A program made the translations under genes and the position numbers. A model generated the notes under the pieces. The model searched no databases, was not told the origin of the DNA, and was given only the letters and a program-made list of their open reading frames with translations. Shown here piece after piece: positions 24,959-34,313 of a stretch of DNA of 64,000 bases. Numbering within the stretch: the stretch's first letter is position 1; every line of letters starts with the position of its first letter. Source of the DNA: Streptomyces sp. TRM49041 (GTDB lineage: Bacteria > Actinomycetota > Actinomycetes > Streptomycetales > Streptomycetaceae); contig NZ_VSRY01000147.1 in assembly GCF_008271805.1 (NCBI RefSeq), positions 124,001-188,000 of the forward strand, read 5' to 3'.

Positions 24959-26335
24959 ATGTCGTCGCCCGCGACCGCTCCCCCAGCCCCGTCCAACCTC
25001 AAGCGCATCGTCGCCGCGAGTCTCATCGGCACCACGATCGAGTGGTACGACTTCTTCCTGTACGGGTCCGCCGCCGCGCTGGTGTTCAACAAGCTGTTCT
25101 TTCCCGAGTCCGATCCGCTCGTCGGGACGCTGCTGTCGTTCCTGACGTACGCCGTGGGGTTCGCCGCGCGGCCGGTCGGGGCGTTGGTGTTCGGGCACTA
25201 CGGGGATCGGCTCGGGCGGAAGAAGCTGCTCGTGCTGAGTCTGCTGCTGATGGGTGGGGCGACGTTCGCCATCGGGCTGCTGCCGACCCACGCGACGATC
25301 GGCAGTGCCGCGCCCGTGCTGCTCACGGTGTTGCGGCTGGTGCAGGGGTTTGCCCTGGGGGGTGAGTGGGGCGGGGCCGTGCTGTTGGTGTCGGAGCACG
25401 GGGACGCCGAGCGGCGTGGGTTCTGGGCGTCGTGGCCGCAGACCGGGGCGCCCGCCGGGCAGTTGCTGGCGACCGGCGTGCTGGCCGCGCTGACGGCGCT
25501 GCTGTCGGACGCGGCGTTCGTCTCGTGGGGGTGGCGTGTGCCGTTCCTGCTCTCCGGGGTGCTCGTCGTGGTCGGGCTGTGGATCCGGCTCTCCGTCGAC
25601 GAGTCGCCGGTCTTCAAGGCCGCGCTCGAGCGTGCCGAGGCGCGTAAGTCGGAGGCGGCGTCGCGCGCGGAGAGGATGCCGCTCGTCGCCGTGCTGCGGT
25701 ACCACTGGCGCGATGTGCTGATCGCCATGGGCGCCCGTATGGCGGAGAACATCAGCTACTACGTGATCACCGCCTTCATCCTGGTGTACGCGACCACGTC
25801 GGCCGGGCTCAGCAAGCAGAGCGCGCTCAACGCCGTCCTCATCGCGTCCGCCGTGCACTTCGCGGTCATTCCGGTGTGGGGTGCGCTGTCCGATCGCATC
25901 GGGCGGCGGCCCGTCTATCTCATCGGCGCGGTCGGCGTGGGTGCGTGGATGTTCCCCTTCTTCGCGCTCATCGATGCCGGGGGCTTCGGCACACTGCTGT
26001 CGGCCGTGACGGTCGGACTCGTCCTGCACGGGGCCATGTACGCGCCCCAGGCGGCGTTCTTCGCCGAGATGTTCGCTACGCGGATGCGGTACTCGGGCGC
26101 TTCGATCGGCGCACAGTTCTCGTCCGTCGCCGCCGGTGCGCCCGCGCCGCTGATCGCGACCGCCCTGCTCGCCGAGTACGGCGGCGCCACTCCGATCGCC
26201 CTGTACGTCATCGCCGCCGCGCTCCTCACGGTGGTCGCCATCGCCTGCGCCCGCGAGACCCGCAGCCAGGATCTCGGGGAGCGGGACGGGGATGGCGACC
26301 TGGAAGCGCCCCGGCGGGTCGACGCCGCGCGCTGA
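24959..26335 (+). CDS. MFS transporter, metabolite:H+ symporter (MHS) family
   Basis: 458-residue, 12-segment permease. TTIEWYDFFLYGSAAAL at the N-terminus, motif A GHYGDRLGRKK and LVQGFALGGEWGGAVLLVSEH are hallmarks of the MHS group, which imports organic acids, betaines and shikimate. The ATG at 24959 has AGGAAG 8 nt upstream. Relatives transport many compounds, so the substrate is open. A perfect hairpin follows the gene at 26347-26378. Confidence 0.88.
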   Translation: MSSPATAPPAPSNLKRIVAASLIGTTIEWYDFFLYGSAAALVFNKLFFPESDPLVGTLLSFLTYAVGFAARPVGALVFGHYGDRLGRKKLLVLSLLLMGGATFAIGLLPTHATIGSAAPVLLTVLRLVQGFALGGEWGGAVLLVSEHGDAERRGFWASWPQTGAPAGQLLATGVLAALTALLSDAAFVSWGWRVPFLLSGVLVVVGLWIRLSVDESPVFKAALERAEARKSEAASRAERMPLVAVLRYHWRDVLIAMGARMAENISYYVITAFILVYATTSAGLSKQSALNAVLIASAVHFAVIPVWGALSDRIGRRPVYLIGAVGVGAWMFPFFALIDAGGFGTLLSAVTVGLVLHGAMYAPQAAFFAEMFATRMRYSGASIGAQFSSVAAGAPAPLIATALLAEYGGATPIALYVIAAALLTVVAIACARETRSQDLGERDGDGDLEAPRRVDAAR

Positions 26336-26346
26336 TCAGGTTCCGT

Positions 26347-26378
26347 GCCGGCCGGCCGCCTCGTGCGGGCCGGCCGGC
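26347..26378. terminator. Bidirectional terminator between convergent genes
   Basis: GCCGGCCGGCC-N10-GGCCGGCCGGC, a perfect 11-bp stem filling the 44-bp gap between the MHS transporter and the GAF-PucR gene. It can act in both directions; there is no long T-run. Confidence 0.7.
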
Positions 26379-26379
26379 T

Positions 26380-28323
26380 TCATCGTTTCAGCGCCGGGGC
26401 CATCAGGTGGAGCCGCAGCGCCAGTTGGACCTCCAGCGCCCGGTCCGGGGACTGCCAGTCCGGGCCCAGGAGCCGGCCTATGCGCTCCAGGCGCTGCGCC
26501 ACCGTGTTGACGTGGACGTGCAGTCGGTCCTTGGTGCGGGCCGGGCTCATGCCGCTCGCGAAGTAGGCGTCCAGGGTGCGGATCAGGTCGGTGCCGCGGC
26601 GCCGGTCGTAGGTGACGACCTGGCCGATCGTGCGGTCGACGAAGCCGTCGATGTCGCCCGCGTCGGCGAGGAGGAGGCCGAGGAAGCCCAGGTCCTGGGC
26701 GGCGGCGCCCTCGCCCGTGCGGCCCAGCAGGGCCAGCGCGTCCAGGCAGCGGCGGGCCTCGGCGTACGCGGGGGCGATGGCGCCCGGGCGGGTGGCGGGC
26801 GCGTCGACCGGGGACGACGCGCCGACGGTGACCGGCTCGCGCAGGGTGCGGCCCAGGTCGCGGGCGGTGCGGCGGGCGACGTCGGCCGCCGTGTCGCCCG
26901 GGTCCAGCGGGAGGAGCAGTACGGTGCCGCCGTCACGGGCAGAGGCCAGGCCACGGCGGGTGGCGGCCAGGTGGGAGGCGGCCGACCAGAGCCGCTGCCG
27001 GTCGGCCCCGGCCCCCTGGGATCGGCCGCCCGGCAAGGGCCCGGCGCAGCCCCGCGCGGCGCCACCCCCCGTGCCGCCGGGTCCTTCCACCCGGGCCGCC
27101 AGCACCACATGCGGGGCGTCGAAGTCGGCGCGCAGCCGGGTCGCGCGGTCCTTCAGGAGTCTGGGGTCGCGGTCCGGCGCGTCGATCAGGTCGTCCAGGA
27201 GCTCGCCCCGGACGCGTTGTTCGGCCTCGCCCGCCGAGCGGTGGGCGAGCAGCAGCAGGGAGGTGACCATCGCGGCGCGTTCCAGGGTCCGCCGGTCGAC
27301 CGGGTCGGGCCCGGTGTCGCCGCGGAGCACGAGCGCGCCGAACACCTCGCCGCCCGCCGACACGGCGGCCACCCAGTCGTCGCCGTGCCGCACCGCGCGC
27401 CCGTCGTCGGCGGCCCCGGACGGTGGCGCCTCGGTGAACTCGACCGTGCCGCCGAGGACTTCCGACACTGCGTCCGTCACGTCCTGGACGCCGCCGCCGC
27501 GCAGTACGAGCTCGGTGAGCCGGTCGTGGACCTCCGAGGCGCGTTCGATGACGGCGCTGCGGTCGCGGATGATGCCGTTGGCGCGCTCCAGCTCGGTGAG
27601 GGCCGTGCGGGTCTCGGACAGGAGGTTCGCCGTGTCGATGGCCACGGCCGCGTGTGCGGCGAACGAGCCCAGGAGGGCCACCTGTTCGCGTTCGAAGACC
27701 CGGGCGCGGCGGTCCGCGGCGAAGAGGACGCCGATGACCTGGCTGCCGAGCGTGAGAGGTACGCCCAGGATCGCGACCAGGCCCTCGTCCCGTACGCCCG
27801 CGTCGATCGCGCGCGTGTGCCGGAACCGGTCGTCGTCGAAGTAGTTGTCCGTCACGTACGGGCGGGCCGTCTGGGCGACCAGGCCGCCGAGGCCCTCGCC
27901 CATGCCGAGGCGGAGCTGCTGGAAGCGCGCCGAGACGGAGCCCTCCGTGACGCGCATGTACGTGTCGCCCGCGACCGGGTCGTTCAGGCTCAGATAGGTG
28001 ACCTCGGTGCCGAGCAGGGACCGGGCGCGCTGCACGATCGCGCGGAGCACCGCGTCCAGGTCGCGCAGGCCCGCCAGGTCGTGGGCGGTCTCGAAGAGCG
28101 CGGACAGCTCGGCCTCACGGCGTCGGCGCCCCTCCAGCTCGGCCCGGACGCGCAGCGCGAGTTGCTTCGCGTGCTCCAGCCCGGCGAGCGTCGTGGCGTC
28201 CGCGCCGGTCGCCCTGGCGAGGAGCGCGGGTCTGTCGTACGCCTCGACGGCCGCGCCCCGCGCCAGGAGCTCCAGGTAGGAGTCCTGCTCGGGACGGGGC
28301 AGCGCATGCTGTTCTTCGGACAT
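26380..28323 (-). CDS. GAF-domain PucR-type transcriptional regulator
   Basis: 647-residue regulator (649 if the GTG at 28329 is used). A GAF domain spans roughly residues 50-215 (LSALFETAHDLAGLRDLDAVL to AVAIDTANLL); the C-terminus has the PucR HTH (SPARTKDRLHVHVNTVAQRLERIGRLLG). A Gly/Ala-rich low-complexity insert (GGTGGGAARGCAG) lies near the middle. Downstream of a 3-hydroxybutyrate-type dehydrogenase on the same strand, it probably controls that gene. The start is uncertain because neither codon has a good ribosome-binding site. Confidence 0.85.
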   Translation of the reverse strand: MSEEQHALPRPEQDSYLELLARGAAVEAYDRPALLARATGADATTLAGLEHAKQLALRVRAELEGRRRREAELSALFETAHDLAGLRDLDAVLRAIVQRARSLLGTEVTYLSLNDPVAGDTYMRVTEGSVSARFQQLRLGMGEGLGGLVAQTARPYVTDNYFDDDRFRHTRAIDAGVRDEGLVAILGVPLTLGSQVIGVLFAADRRARVFEREQVALLGSFAAHAAVAIDTANLLSETRTALTELERANGIIRDRSAVIERASEVHDRLTELVLRGGGVQDVTDAVSEVLGGTVEFTEAPPSGAADDGRAVRHGDDWVAAVSAGGEVFGALVLRGDTGPDPVDRRTLERAAMVTSLLLLAHRSAGEAEQRVRGELLDDLIDAPDRDPRLLKDRATRLRADFDAPHVVLAARVEGPGGTGGGAARGCAGPLPGGRSQGAGADRQRLWSAASHLAATRRGLASARDGGTVLLLPLDPGDTAADVARRTARDLGRTLREPVTVGASSPVDAPATRPGAIAPAYAEARRCLDALALLGRTGEGAAAQDLGFLGLLLADAGDIDGFVDRTIGQVVTYDRRRGTDLIRTLDAYFASGMSPARTKDRLHVHVNTVAQRLERIGRLLGPDWQSPDRALEVQLALRLHLMAPALKR

Positions 28324-28393
28324 GGTCACAGGGATACCTGCCGTACGTCGGGGCGCACCAGCCCTGTGGACGACCGCCCGCCGCGGAAGACGG

Positions 28394-29200
28394 TCAGTGG
28401 GCGGTCCAGCCGCCGTCCAGGGCCAGTGAGGTGCCGGTGATGAAGGCGGCCTGCGGGGTGCAGAGATAGGCGACGGCCTCGGCGACCTCCTCGGGTTCCA
28501 CGAGTCGCTTCAGCGCCGAGCCCTTGAGGAGCACCTCGGTCAGGACGCGCTCGGGCGGGATGCCGTGCGCCGCCGCCTGGTCGGCGATCTGCCGCTCGAC
28601 GAGGGGCGTGCGTACATATCCGGGGTTGACGCAGTTGGAGGTGACGCCGTGCGGGGCGCCTTCGAGTGCTGCGGTCTTGGAGAGCCCCTCCAGGCCATGT
28701 TTGGCGGCCACATAGGCGGACTTGAAAGCTGAGGCGCGCAGCCCATGGACGGAGGAGAGGTTGACGATACGGCCCCACCCCTGCCCGTACATATGTGGCA
28801 GCGCGCCTCTGATCAGGCGGAACGGCGCCTCCAGCATGACGGTGAGTACCGTGTGGAAGACGTCGGGCGGGAACTGCTCCAGCGGGCGCACGAGTTGCAG
28901 CCCGGCGTTGTTGACGAGGACGTCGGCGCCGGCCGCCGTCTTCTCCGCCGCGTCGAGGTCGGTCAGGTCGAGGACGTGCGACCGGACCGTACCGGGCAGG
29001 CCGCGCGCCTCCCCGGTCAGTGCGGTGAGGCCGGCGGCGTCCCGGTCGACGGCCCTGACCTCGGCGCCGGCCGCCGCGAGCCGCAGTGCGCAGGCGCGCC
29101 CGATGCCTCCGGCGGCGCCGGTGACGAGCGCGGTGCGGCCGCAGAGGTCGAGGGCGACGGCGTGCGGGGCGGGGCGGGGCGAGGAGGTGGGCGCGGTCAT
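28394..29200 (-). CDS. 3-hydroxybutyrate dehydrogenase-type SDR
   Basis: 268-residue SDR. VTGAAGGIGRACALRLAAAGAEV, VNNAGLQ, YVAAKHGLEGLSKTAALE and PGYVRTPLVERQI follow D-3-hydroxybutyrate dehydrogenase patterns; catalytic Tyr and Lys are present. It would oxidise 3-hydroxybutyrate to acetoacetate. TAGGGT (29213-29208, minus strand) lies 7 nt before the ATG, supporting this start and a leaderless message. The longer upstream frame overlaps the Nudix gene and is a shadow. Confidence 0.87.
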   Translation of the reverse strand: MTAPTSSPRPAPHAVALDLCGRTALVTGAAGGIGRACALRLAAAGAEVRAVDRDAAGLTALTGEARGLPGTVRSHVLDLTDLDAAEKTAAGADVLVNNAGLQLVRPLEQFPPDVFHTVLTVMLEAPFRLIRGALPHMYGQGWGRIVNLSSVHGLRASAFKSAYVAAKHGLEGLSKTAALEGAPHGVTSNCVNPGYVRTPLVERQIADQAAAHGIPPERVLTEVLLKGSALKRLVEPEEVAEAVAYLCTPQAAFITGTSLALDGGWTAH

Positions 29201-29255
29201 GTTCCGCACCCTAAGGAGCCCCACCTCACCCCCCGATATGGTCAGAACCCATAGT

Positions 29256-29738
29256 TCAGAGCCTCGGAGTGGTGGAGAACCATGTGGGTTCCTCGGTGCG
29301 GGCCTGCTTGATCCGGAACAACTGCCGCTCGTGCAGCGGCGGCAGCCCGTCCACCGGAAACCAGCCGACCTCCAGCGCCTCGTCGTCGTTGACGCGGGCC
29401 TCCCCACCGGTGGCGCGGCAGCGGAAGGTGATGTCCATGTACTGGCACTGGTCGCCGTTGGGGTAGGTGACGGGCTCCCGCTGGCCCTCGACGAGGACGA
29501 CCCGCTCGGCCAGGCACTCCACACCCGTCTCCTCGTACACCTCGCGCACGGCGGTCACGGCGGGCTGCTCCCCCGGTTCGGCGATGCCGCCGATGAGCGC
29601 CCACTTGCCGTCGTCGGCCCGCCTCATCAGCAGCACACGCTCCTCGTGGTCCAGGACGACGGCGGTGACGCCCGGCAGCAGGAGGAGCTGGTGACCGGCG
29701 GTGGCCCGAACGGCCTTGATGAAGTCGGGGGTTGCCAT
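29256..29738 (-). CDS. Nudix hydrolase
   Basis: 160-residue Nudix protein. The Nudix box GGIAEPGEQPAVTAVREVYEETGVE is complete. The substrate is not evident; length and the NGDQCQYMDITF strand are common in actinobacterial ADP-ribose- or nucleotide-type Nudix proteins. TAGGGT lies 6 nt before the ATG on the minus strand. It is followed on the same strand by the dehydrogenase and regulator genes. Confidence 0.88.
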   Translation of the reverse strand: MATPDFIKAVRATAGHQLLLLPGVTAVVLDHEERVLLMRRADDGKWALIGGIAEPGEQPAVTAVREVYEETGVECLAERVVLVEGQREPVTYPNGDQCQYMDITFRCRATGGEARVNDDEALEVGWFPVDGLPPLHERQLFRIKQARTEEPTWFSTTPRL

Positions 29739-29768
29739 GCCCAGACCCTACTGGCCGACGGGACCCTG

Positions 29769-29854
29769 CCGGCCGTCCGGACCTGTCGGCTGTCCGGGCC
29801 TGCCGGCCGTCCGGGCCTGCCGGCCGTCCAGACCCCTCCGGTCGTCCCGACCTA
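29769..29854. repeat. Five degenerate 17-bp tandem repeats
   Basis: Units based on CCGGCCGTCCGGGCCTG start at 29769, 29786, 29803, 29820 and 29838 (one extra base before the last). They fill the gap between the Nudix gene and lnt, and the last unit contains the lnt stop codon. Confidence 0.85.
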
Positions 29855-31459
29855 CTGGTCCGGCGTAGCCTTCCTGCGGCGTACGGCTCCGGCGGCCGCC
29901 CAGCCGAGGCCGCCGAGCGCGACGGCGGCCAGCGCCGCCTCCGGCAGGACGCCCATGCGGGTCGCCGGGGTCAGGGAGGAGCGCAGCGGGACCTCGGCGA
30001 CCAGCGCGTCCGGCGTGAACAGCTCCGACTGCCGGATGATCCTTCCGTCCGGGAGGATGATCGCGCTGACGCCACTGGTGACCGGTACGACCACGGTACG
30101 GCTGTGCTCGACGGCCCGGACCCGGTCCATGGCGAGCTGCTGGTAGGTCATCTCGGTACGCCCGAACGTGGCGTTGTTGCTGGGTACGGAGATGAGCTGC
30201 GCGCCGTGCGTGACGGTGTCTCGGACCGCCCAGTCGAACGCGGCCTCGTAACAGGTGGCGAGGCCGACGCGGGTGCCGGCCAGGTCGAAGACGCCGATCT
30301 CGCTGCCAGGGCCGAAGTCGCGGCTGACCCGGTCGACGTCCTTGTTGAAGAGCCGTACGACGGAGCGCATCGGGATGTACTCGCCGAACGGCTGGACGTG
30401 CCGCTTGTCGTAGGTGGCGACGGGGCCCCCACGCGGGTCCCACTGGACGAGCGTGTTGCGGAGCTTGCCGGTCTCCGGGGTGACGACGGCACCGACGACG
30501 GTCGGTACGCCGATGGCCCGTACGGCGCGGTCGATGACGTCGCGGGCGTCGGCGTTGCGGTACGGGTCGAGGTCGGAGGAGTTCTCCGGCCACAGCACGA
30601 AGTCGGGCGCGGCCGCCTTGCCCGCCGCGACGTCGGCGGCGAGCTGCTCGGTGCGCCGCGCGTGGTTGTCGAGGACGGCGCGGCGCTGGGCGTTGAAGTC
30701 CAGGCCGAGGCGGGGGACGTTGCCCTGGACGGCGGCGACCGTCGCGGTGCCGTCCTCGGCCGCTGTGGAGATCAGCGGTTGGGCGGCGACGGCGCCGGTG
30801 ACCGGGGCGAGCACGGAGAGCGCCGCGGCCGCGAGGGGCCCGCGCGGCAGGGTGCCGGTGGCGCGGCGGACCAGAGCGAGGCGGACGGCCTCGTACAGGC
30901 CGAAGCCGCACAGGACGACGGCGAAGCCGAGGACGGGCGTGCCGCCGACGGCGGCGAGCGGCAGGAACGCCCCGTCGGCCTGTCCGAAGGCGACCTTGCC
31001 CCAGGGGAAGCCGCCGAACGGGACACGCGCGCGTACCGCCTCGCCCAGGACCCACACGGCGGCGGCGAACACCGGCCAGGCGGGCAGCCGCGACACGGCG
31101 GCGACGCCGAGGCAGGTGGCGGCGACCAGGAGCGACTCGGCGACGACGAGCGCCAGCCACGGCACCGGCCCCACCTCCTCGCCGGTCCACACCAGCAAGG
31201 GGAGCAGGAATCCGAGGCCGGCCAGGAAGCCGAGGCCGAACCCGGCCCGGAGGCGGCGGCCGCGCAGGGTCCGGCCGAGCAGGGCGAAGGCGGCGAGCGC
31301 GAGCCACCACAGGGGTCTGGGCGGGAAGCTCAGGAACAGGAGGGCCCCGGACAGCACCGCCGCCCCGGGCCGTATGTACCGCCGCAGGAACCGCCGTCCG
31401 CGCGGCTCCTCGGGCTCCGGAGCTTCGGGTACGGCGGCGGAATCGATGGTGGCGGTCAC
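29852..31459 (-). CDS. lnt: Apolipoprotein N-acyltransferase
   Basis: 535-residue membrane enzyme that adds the third acyl chain to lipoproteins. About eight N-terminal hydrophobic segments precede a nitrilase-fold domain with the catalytic residues Glu292 (WPENSS), Lys352 (YDKRH) and Cys403 (ATCYEAAF). The GTG at 31459 is preceded by TAGACT with 7 nt between, so the transcript is probably leaderless. The C-terminal helix and RRRK end match membrane anchoring. The stop codon lies within a 17-bp repeat. Confidence 0.93.
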   Translation of the reverse strand: MTATIDSAAVPEAPEPEEPRGRRFLRRYIRPGAAVLSGALLFLSFPPRPLWWLALAAFALLGRTLRGRRLRAGFGLGFLAGLGFLLPLLVWTGEEVGPVPWLALVVAESLLVAATCLGVAAVSRLPAWPVFAAAVWVLGEAVRARVPFGGFPWGKVAFGQADGAFLPLAAVGGTPVLGFAVVLCGFGLYEAVRLALVRRATGTLPRGPLAAAALSVLAPVTGAVAAQPLISTAAEDGTATVAAVQGNVPRLGLDFNAQRRAVLDNHARRTEQLAADVAAGKAAAPDFVLWPENSSDLDPYRNADARDVIDRAVRAIGVPTVVGAVVTPETGKLRNTLVQWDPRGGPVATYDKRHVQPFGEYIPMRSVVRLFNKDVDRVSRDFGPGSEIGVFDLAGTRVGLATCYEAAFDWAVRDTVTHGAQLISVPSNNATFGRTEMTYQQLAMDRVRAVEHSRTVVVPVTSGVSAIILPDGRIIRQSELFTPDALVAEVPLRSSLTPATRMGVLPEAALAAVALGGLGWAAAGAVRRRKATPDQ

Positions 31460-31518
31460 GTCCCGGAGTCTACGGCGCGTGGCGCCGCGTCGGGGGTCCG
31501 GACCGCTCCCGGTGCCGG

Positions 31519-32109
31519 TCAGCGGCCGTGGCCTGCCATTCTGCGTCGCAGGTGGAGGCGGTGGCGGATCACGCGCACCGCTGTCTCGGCGTCGTCGACG
31601 GTCACGGTGAAGCTGCGGCCGTCACCGAGGGTGAGGACGAGGCCCTCGCCGCGGCGTACGACGACGGCCGTGCCCATCTCGGGGCGCCACCGGTAGCCCC
31701 AGCCGCCCCACTGCCGGGGTGTGACGCGCGGGGCGAACTCCGCACCCACGACATGTTCGAGCGGGATACGGCGGCGGGGCAGTCCCATGTGGCCGCACCG
31801 CACCTCGAGGGCGTGCCGGTCCACGGTGAGCTCGACATGGACGAAGGCGAGGGTCCCGAAGAGGACGAGGAGCCCCACGGCGACGCAGCCGACCACCGCC
31901 ATCAGCAGGGCGGTGATGCCCCCGGTCCAAACCGCGTCCACGGCAAGTCCGACGCCGAGGGCCAGGCAGGCCGCACCGGCCGCTGCCAGCAGCCACTGGA
32001 CGCGGTTGGTCGCGCGGCCCTTCCAGGTCTCTGGCACGGCGGGCACGAAGTCCCGGGCCGGGAGCTCGGAGCGGGGATGGGCCCTCTCGGGGTCCCTGGA
32101 GTCCCTCAT
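31519..32109 (-). CDS. Membrane protein with PH-like domain, unknown function
   Basis: 196-residue protein. Two hydrophobic helices (LLAAAGAACLALGVGLAVDAVW and the ALLMAVVGCVAVGLLVLFG stretch) are followed by a beta-rich region, VELTVDRHALEVRCGHMGLPRRRIPLEHVVGAEF, that looks like the membrane-linked PH-like domains common in actinobacteria. The ATG at 32109 is supported by TACGCT 7 nt upstream (leaderless); the GTG at 32127 is the alternative. No role can be assigned. Confidence 0.75.
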   Translation of the reverse strand: MRDSRDPERAHPRSELPARDFVPAVPETWKGRATNRVQWLLAAAGAACLALGVGLAVDAVWTGGITALLMAVVGCVAVGLLVLFGTLAFVHVELTVDRHALEVRCGHMGLPRRRIPLEHVVGAEFAPRVTPRQWGGWGYRWRPEMGTAVVVRRGEGLVLTLGDGRSFTVTVDDAETAVRVIRHRLHLRRRMAGHGR

Positions 32110-32193
32110 ACCCGTGAGCGTACCCACGTTCCCGCACTGTGGCGCCTGGTCCGCCCGCGACCGGGTGAGCGCCGTCGAGGGGACCCGCGAAGG

Positions 32194-33033
32194 TCAGGCG
32201 ACCGGTGCGCCCGCGCCCAGCAGGCGGCCCTCCGGGTAGGTCAGCGCCGCCGGGGGCAGCTCGGAGGGGCGGCCGCTGAGCAGCACGGTGAGCCCGGCAC
32301 CCGGCGCGGGCACGGCACCCGAGGCGGTACCAGGCGCCGGCCAGGTGTCCGAGGCGGTTCCGGCGTCCGGACGGGCGTCGGCACCGATGCGGCGCAGGGC
32401 CTGGGCGGCGACCGCGTCGGCCGAGCCGTGCAGGGTCACGTCCCGGCCGGTGACGGGCCGCAGCGCCGCACGGATGCGCTCCTCGACCAGCTCGTAGTGG
32501 GTGCAACCGAGGACGACGGTGGTCACCCCGGGCGGGGTGAGGGCGGCGGCAGCGGCGATCGCGGCGTCGATGCGCCGGTCGTCGGCGTACTGCACGGCGT
32601 CGGCCAGACCGGGGCAGGGCACCTCCGTGACATCGACGCCGGACGCGAACTCCGCGATGAGCCGCTGCTGGTACGCGCTGCCGGTGGTGGCGGGGGTCGC
32701 CCAGATGGCGACGGGCCCGCCCCCGGCGGCGGCCGGCTTGATCGCCGGTACGGTGCCGATGACCGGGATGCGGGGCTCCAGCTCGGCACGGAGCGCGGGC
32801 AGCGCGTGGACGGACGCCGTGTTGCAGGCCACCACGAGCGCGTCCGGCGCGTGTGCGGCGGCGGCGCGGGCCACGGCCAGCGCGCGCGAGGCGACGTCGT
32901 CGGGCGTACGGGGTCCCCAGGGCAGCCCGTCGGGGTCCGAGGAGAGTACGAGACCGACGTCGGGCCGCAGCCGACGCACCGCGGCGGCCGCCGCCAGCAG
33001 GCCGATCCCGGAGTCCATGAGCGCGATCTTCAC
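32194..33033 (-). CDS. Aspartate/glutamate racemase-family protein
   Basis: 279-residue protein of the MurI fold. The two catalytic-cysteine motifs are intact (VACNTASVHALPAL and VVLGCTHYELVE), and the N-terminal DSGIG is the counterpart of DSGVGG with one Gly replaced. It may make D-glutamate or another D-amino acid; a paralogue of the housekeeping MurI is more likely than MurI itself, since the N-terminal motif is altered. A Pro/Ala-rich insert (DAGTASDTWPAPGTASGAVP) lies near the C-terminus. TAGGGT lies 6 nt before the GTG. Confidence 0.8.
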   Translation of the reverse strand: MKIALMDSGIGLLAAAAAVRRLRPDVGLVLSSDPDGLPWGPRTPDDVASRALAVARAAAAHAPDALVVACNTASVHALPALRAELEPRIPVIGTVPAIKPAAAGGGPVAIWATPATTGSAYQQRLIAEFASGVDVTEVPCPGLADAVQYADDRRIDAAIAAAAALTPPGVTTVVLGCTHYELVEERIRAALRPVTGRDVTLHGSADAVAAQALRRIGADARPDAGTASDTWPAPGTASGAVPAPGAGLTVLLSGRPSELPPAALTYPEGRLLGAGAPVA

Positions 33034-33091
33034 CCGGTCACCCTAGCCGAAGGCCCCTGCGCACGCCCCGATGTGGGGCAGACTGCGGCGA

Positions 33092-34294
33092 ATGAGCGTG
33101 CTTGCGTGGATCGCCCTGGCATCGTGTGCGGCCTGGGCGTGGCTTCTTCTCGGTCAGGGCCTGTTCTGGCGCACCGATCAGCGGCTGCCGCGCGGCTCGG
33201 TCGCACCGGACGTGTGGCCGTCCGTGGTGGTCGTGGTCCCGGCGCGGGACGAGGCGGGGATTCTGCCGGTGAGCCTGCCGTCACTGCTGGGGCAGGACTA
33301 TCCGGGCCGGGCGGAGGTCGTCCTCGTCGACGACGGCAGCGAGGACGGTACGGGGGAGCTGGCGCGTGAGCTGGCCGCACGGCACTCGGAGCGGTACGGG
33401 CGGGGGCTTCCGCTGACCGTGGTGTCGCCGGGTCCGCCGGAGCCCGGCTGGACGGGCAAGCTGTGGGCGGTACGGCACGGTATCGGGCTGGCACACGCGC
33501 GCGGGGAGGGCGCTCCGGAGTTCCTGCTCCTCACGGACGCCGATATCGCCCACGCGCCGGACAGCCTCCGCCGGCTGGTGGCGGCGGCCGGCTCGCACGG
33601 CCTGGACCTGGTGTCGCAGATGGCGCGGCTGCGGGTGGCGGGCGCCTGGGAGCGGCTGATCGTCCCGGCCTTCGTCTACTTCTTCTGTCAGCTGTACCCG
33701 TTCCGGTGGATCAACCGGGCCGGGGCGCGGACGACGGCCGCGGCGGGCGGCTGTGTACTGCTGCGCACGGAGGCGGCCCGGCGGGCCGGGGTCCCGGACG
33801 TGATCCGGGACGCGGTGATCGACGATGTGGCCCTGGCGCGGGCGGTGCGCCGCTCCGGCGGGCGGATCTGGCTGGGGCTCGCCGAGCACGTCGACAGCGT
33901 CCGGCCGTATCCGCGGCTGGCGGACCTGTGGCGGATGGTGGCGCGCAGCGCCTACGCCCAGCTGCGGCACAGCGGCACACTGCTCGCCGGGACCGTCGCG
34001 GGACTGGCTCTCGTCTATCTGGCGCCGCCGCTGTGCCTGGCGGCCGGGGTGGCCGACGGGGACGCGGTGGCGGGCTGGGCGGGTGGCGTGGCCTGGGCGG
34101 TGATGACGGGGACGTACCTCCCGATGCTCCGCCACTACCGGCAGCCGCTGTGGCTCGCTCCGCTGTTGCCGGTGACTGCTCTCCTCTATCTCCTGATGAC
34201 CGTCGACTCGGCGGTCCAGCACCACCAGGGGCGGGGTGCCGCCTGGAAGGGGCGCACATACCCGCGCCCCCGGACGGCGTCGGACCAGCGCTGA
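33092..34294 (+). CDS. HpnB-like family 2 glycosyltransferase
   Basis: 400-residue membrane glycosyltransferase. VVVVPARDEAGILPVSLPSLLGQDYPGRAEVVLVDDGSEDGT is the GT2 nucleotide-sugar site, TDADIAH the DXD metal motif, and the C-terminus has several hydrophobic helices. WTGKLWAV and the QMARLRVAGAWERLIVPAFVYFFCQLYPFRWINR region match hopene-associated HpnB proteins. CAGACT lies 7 nt before the ATG. No hopanoid gene is present nearby, so the acceptor is open. Confidence 0.85.
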   Translation: MSVLAWIALASCAAWAWLLLGQGLFWRTDQRLPRGSVAPDVWPSVVVVVPARDEAGILPVSLPSLLGQDYPGRAEVVLVDDGSEDGTGELARELAARHSERYGRGLPLTVVSPGPPEPGWTGKLWAVRHGIGLAHARGEGAPEFLLLTDADIAHAPDSLRRLVAAAGSHGLDLVSQMARLRVAGAWERLIVPAFVYFFCQLYPFRWINRAGARTTAAAGGCVLLRTEAARRAGVPDVIRDAVIDDVALARAVRRSGGRIWLGLAEHVDSVRPYPRLADLWRMVARSAYAQLRHSGTLLAGTVAGLALVYLAPPLCLAAGVADGDAVAGWAGGVAWAVMTGTYLPMLRHYRQPLWLAPLLPVTALLYLLMTVDSAVQHHQGRGAAWKGRTYPRPRTASDQR

Positions 34295-34313
34295 GCGCCC
34301 CCGCCCCATCCGG

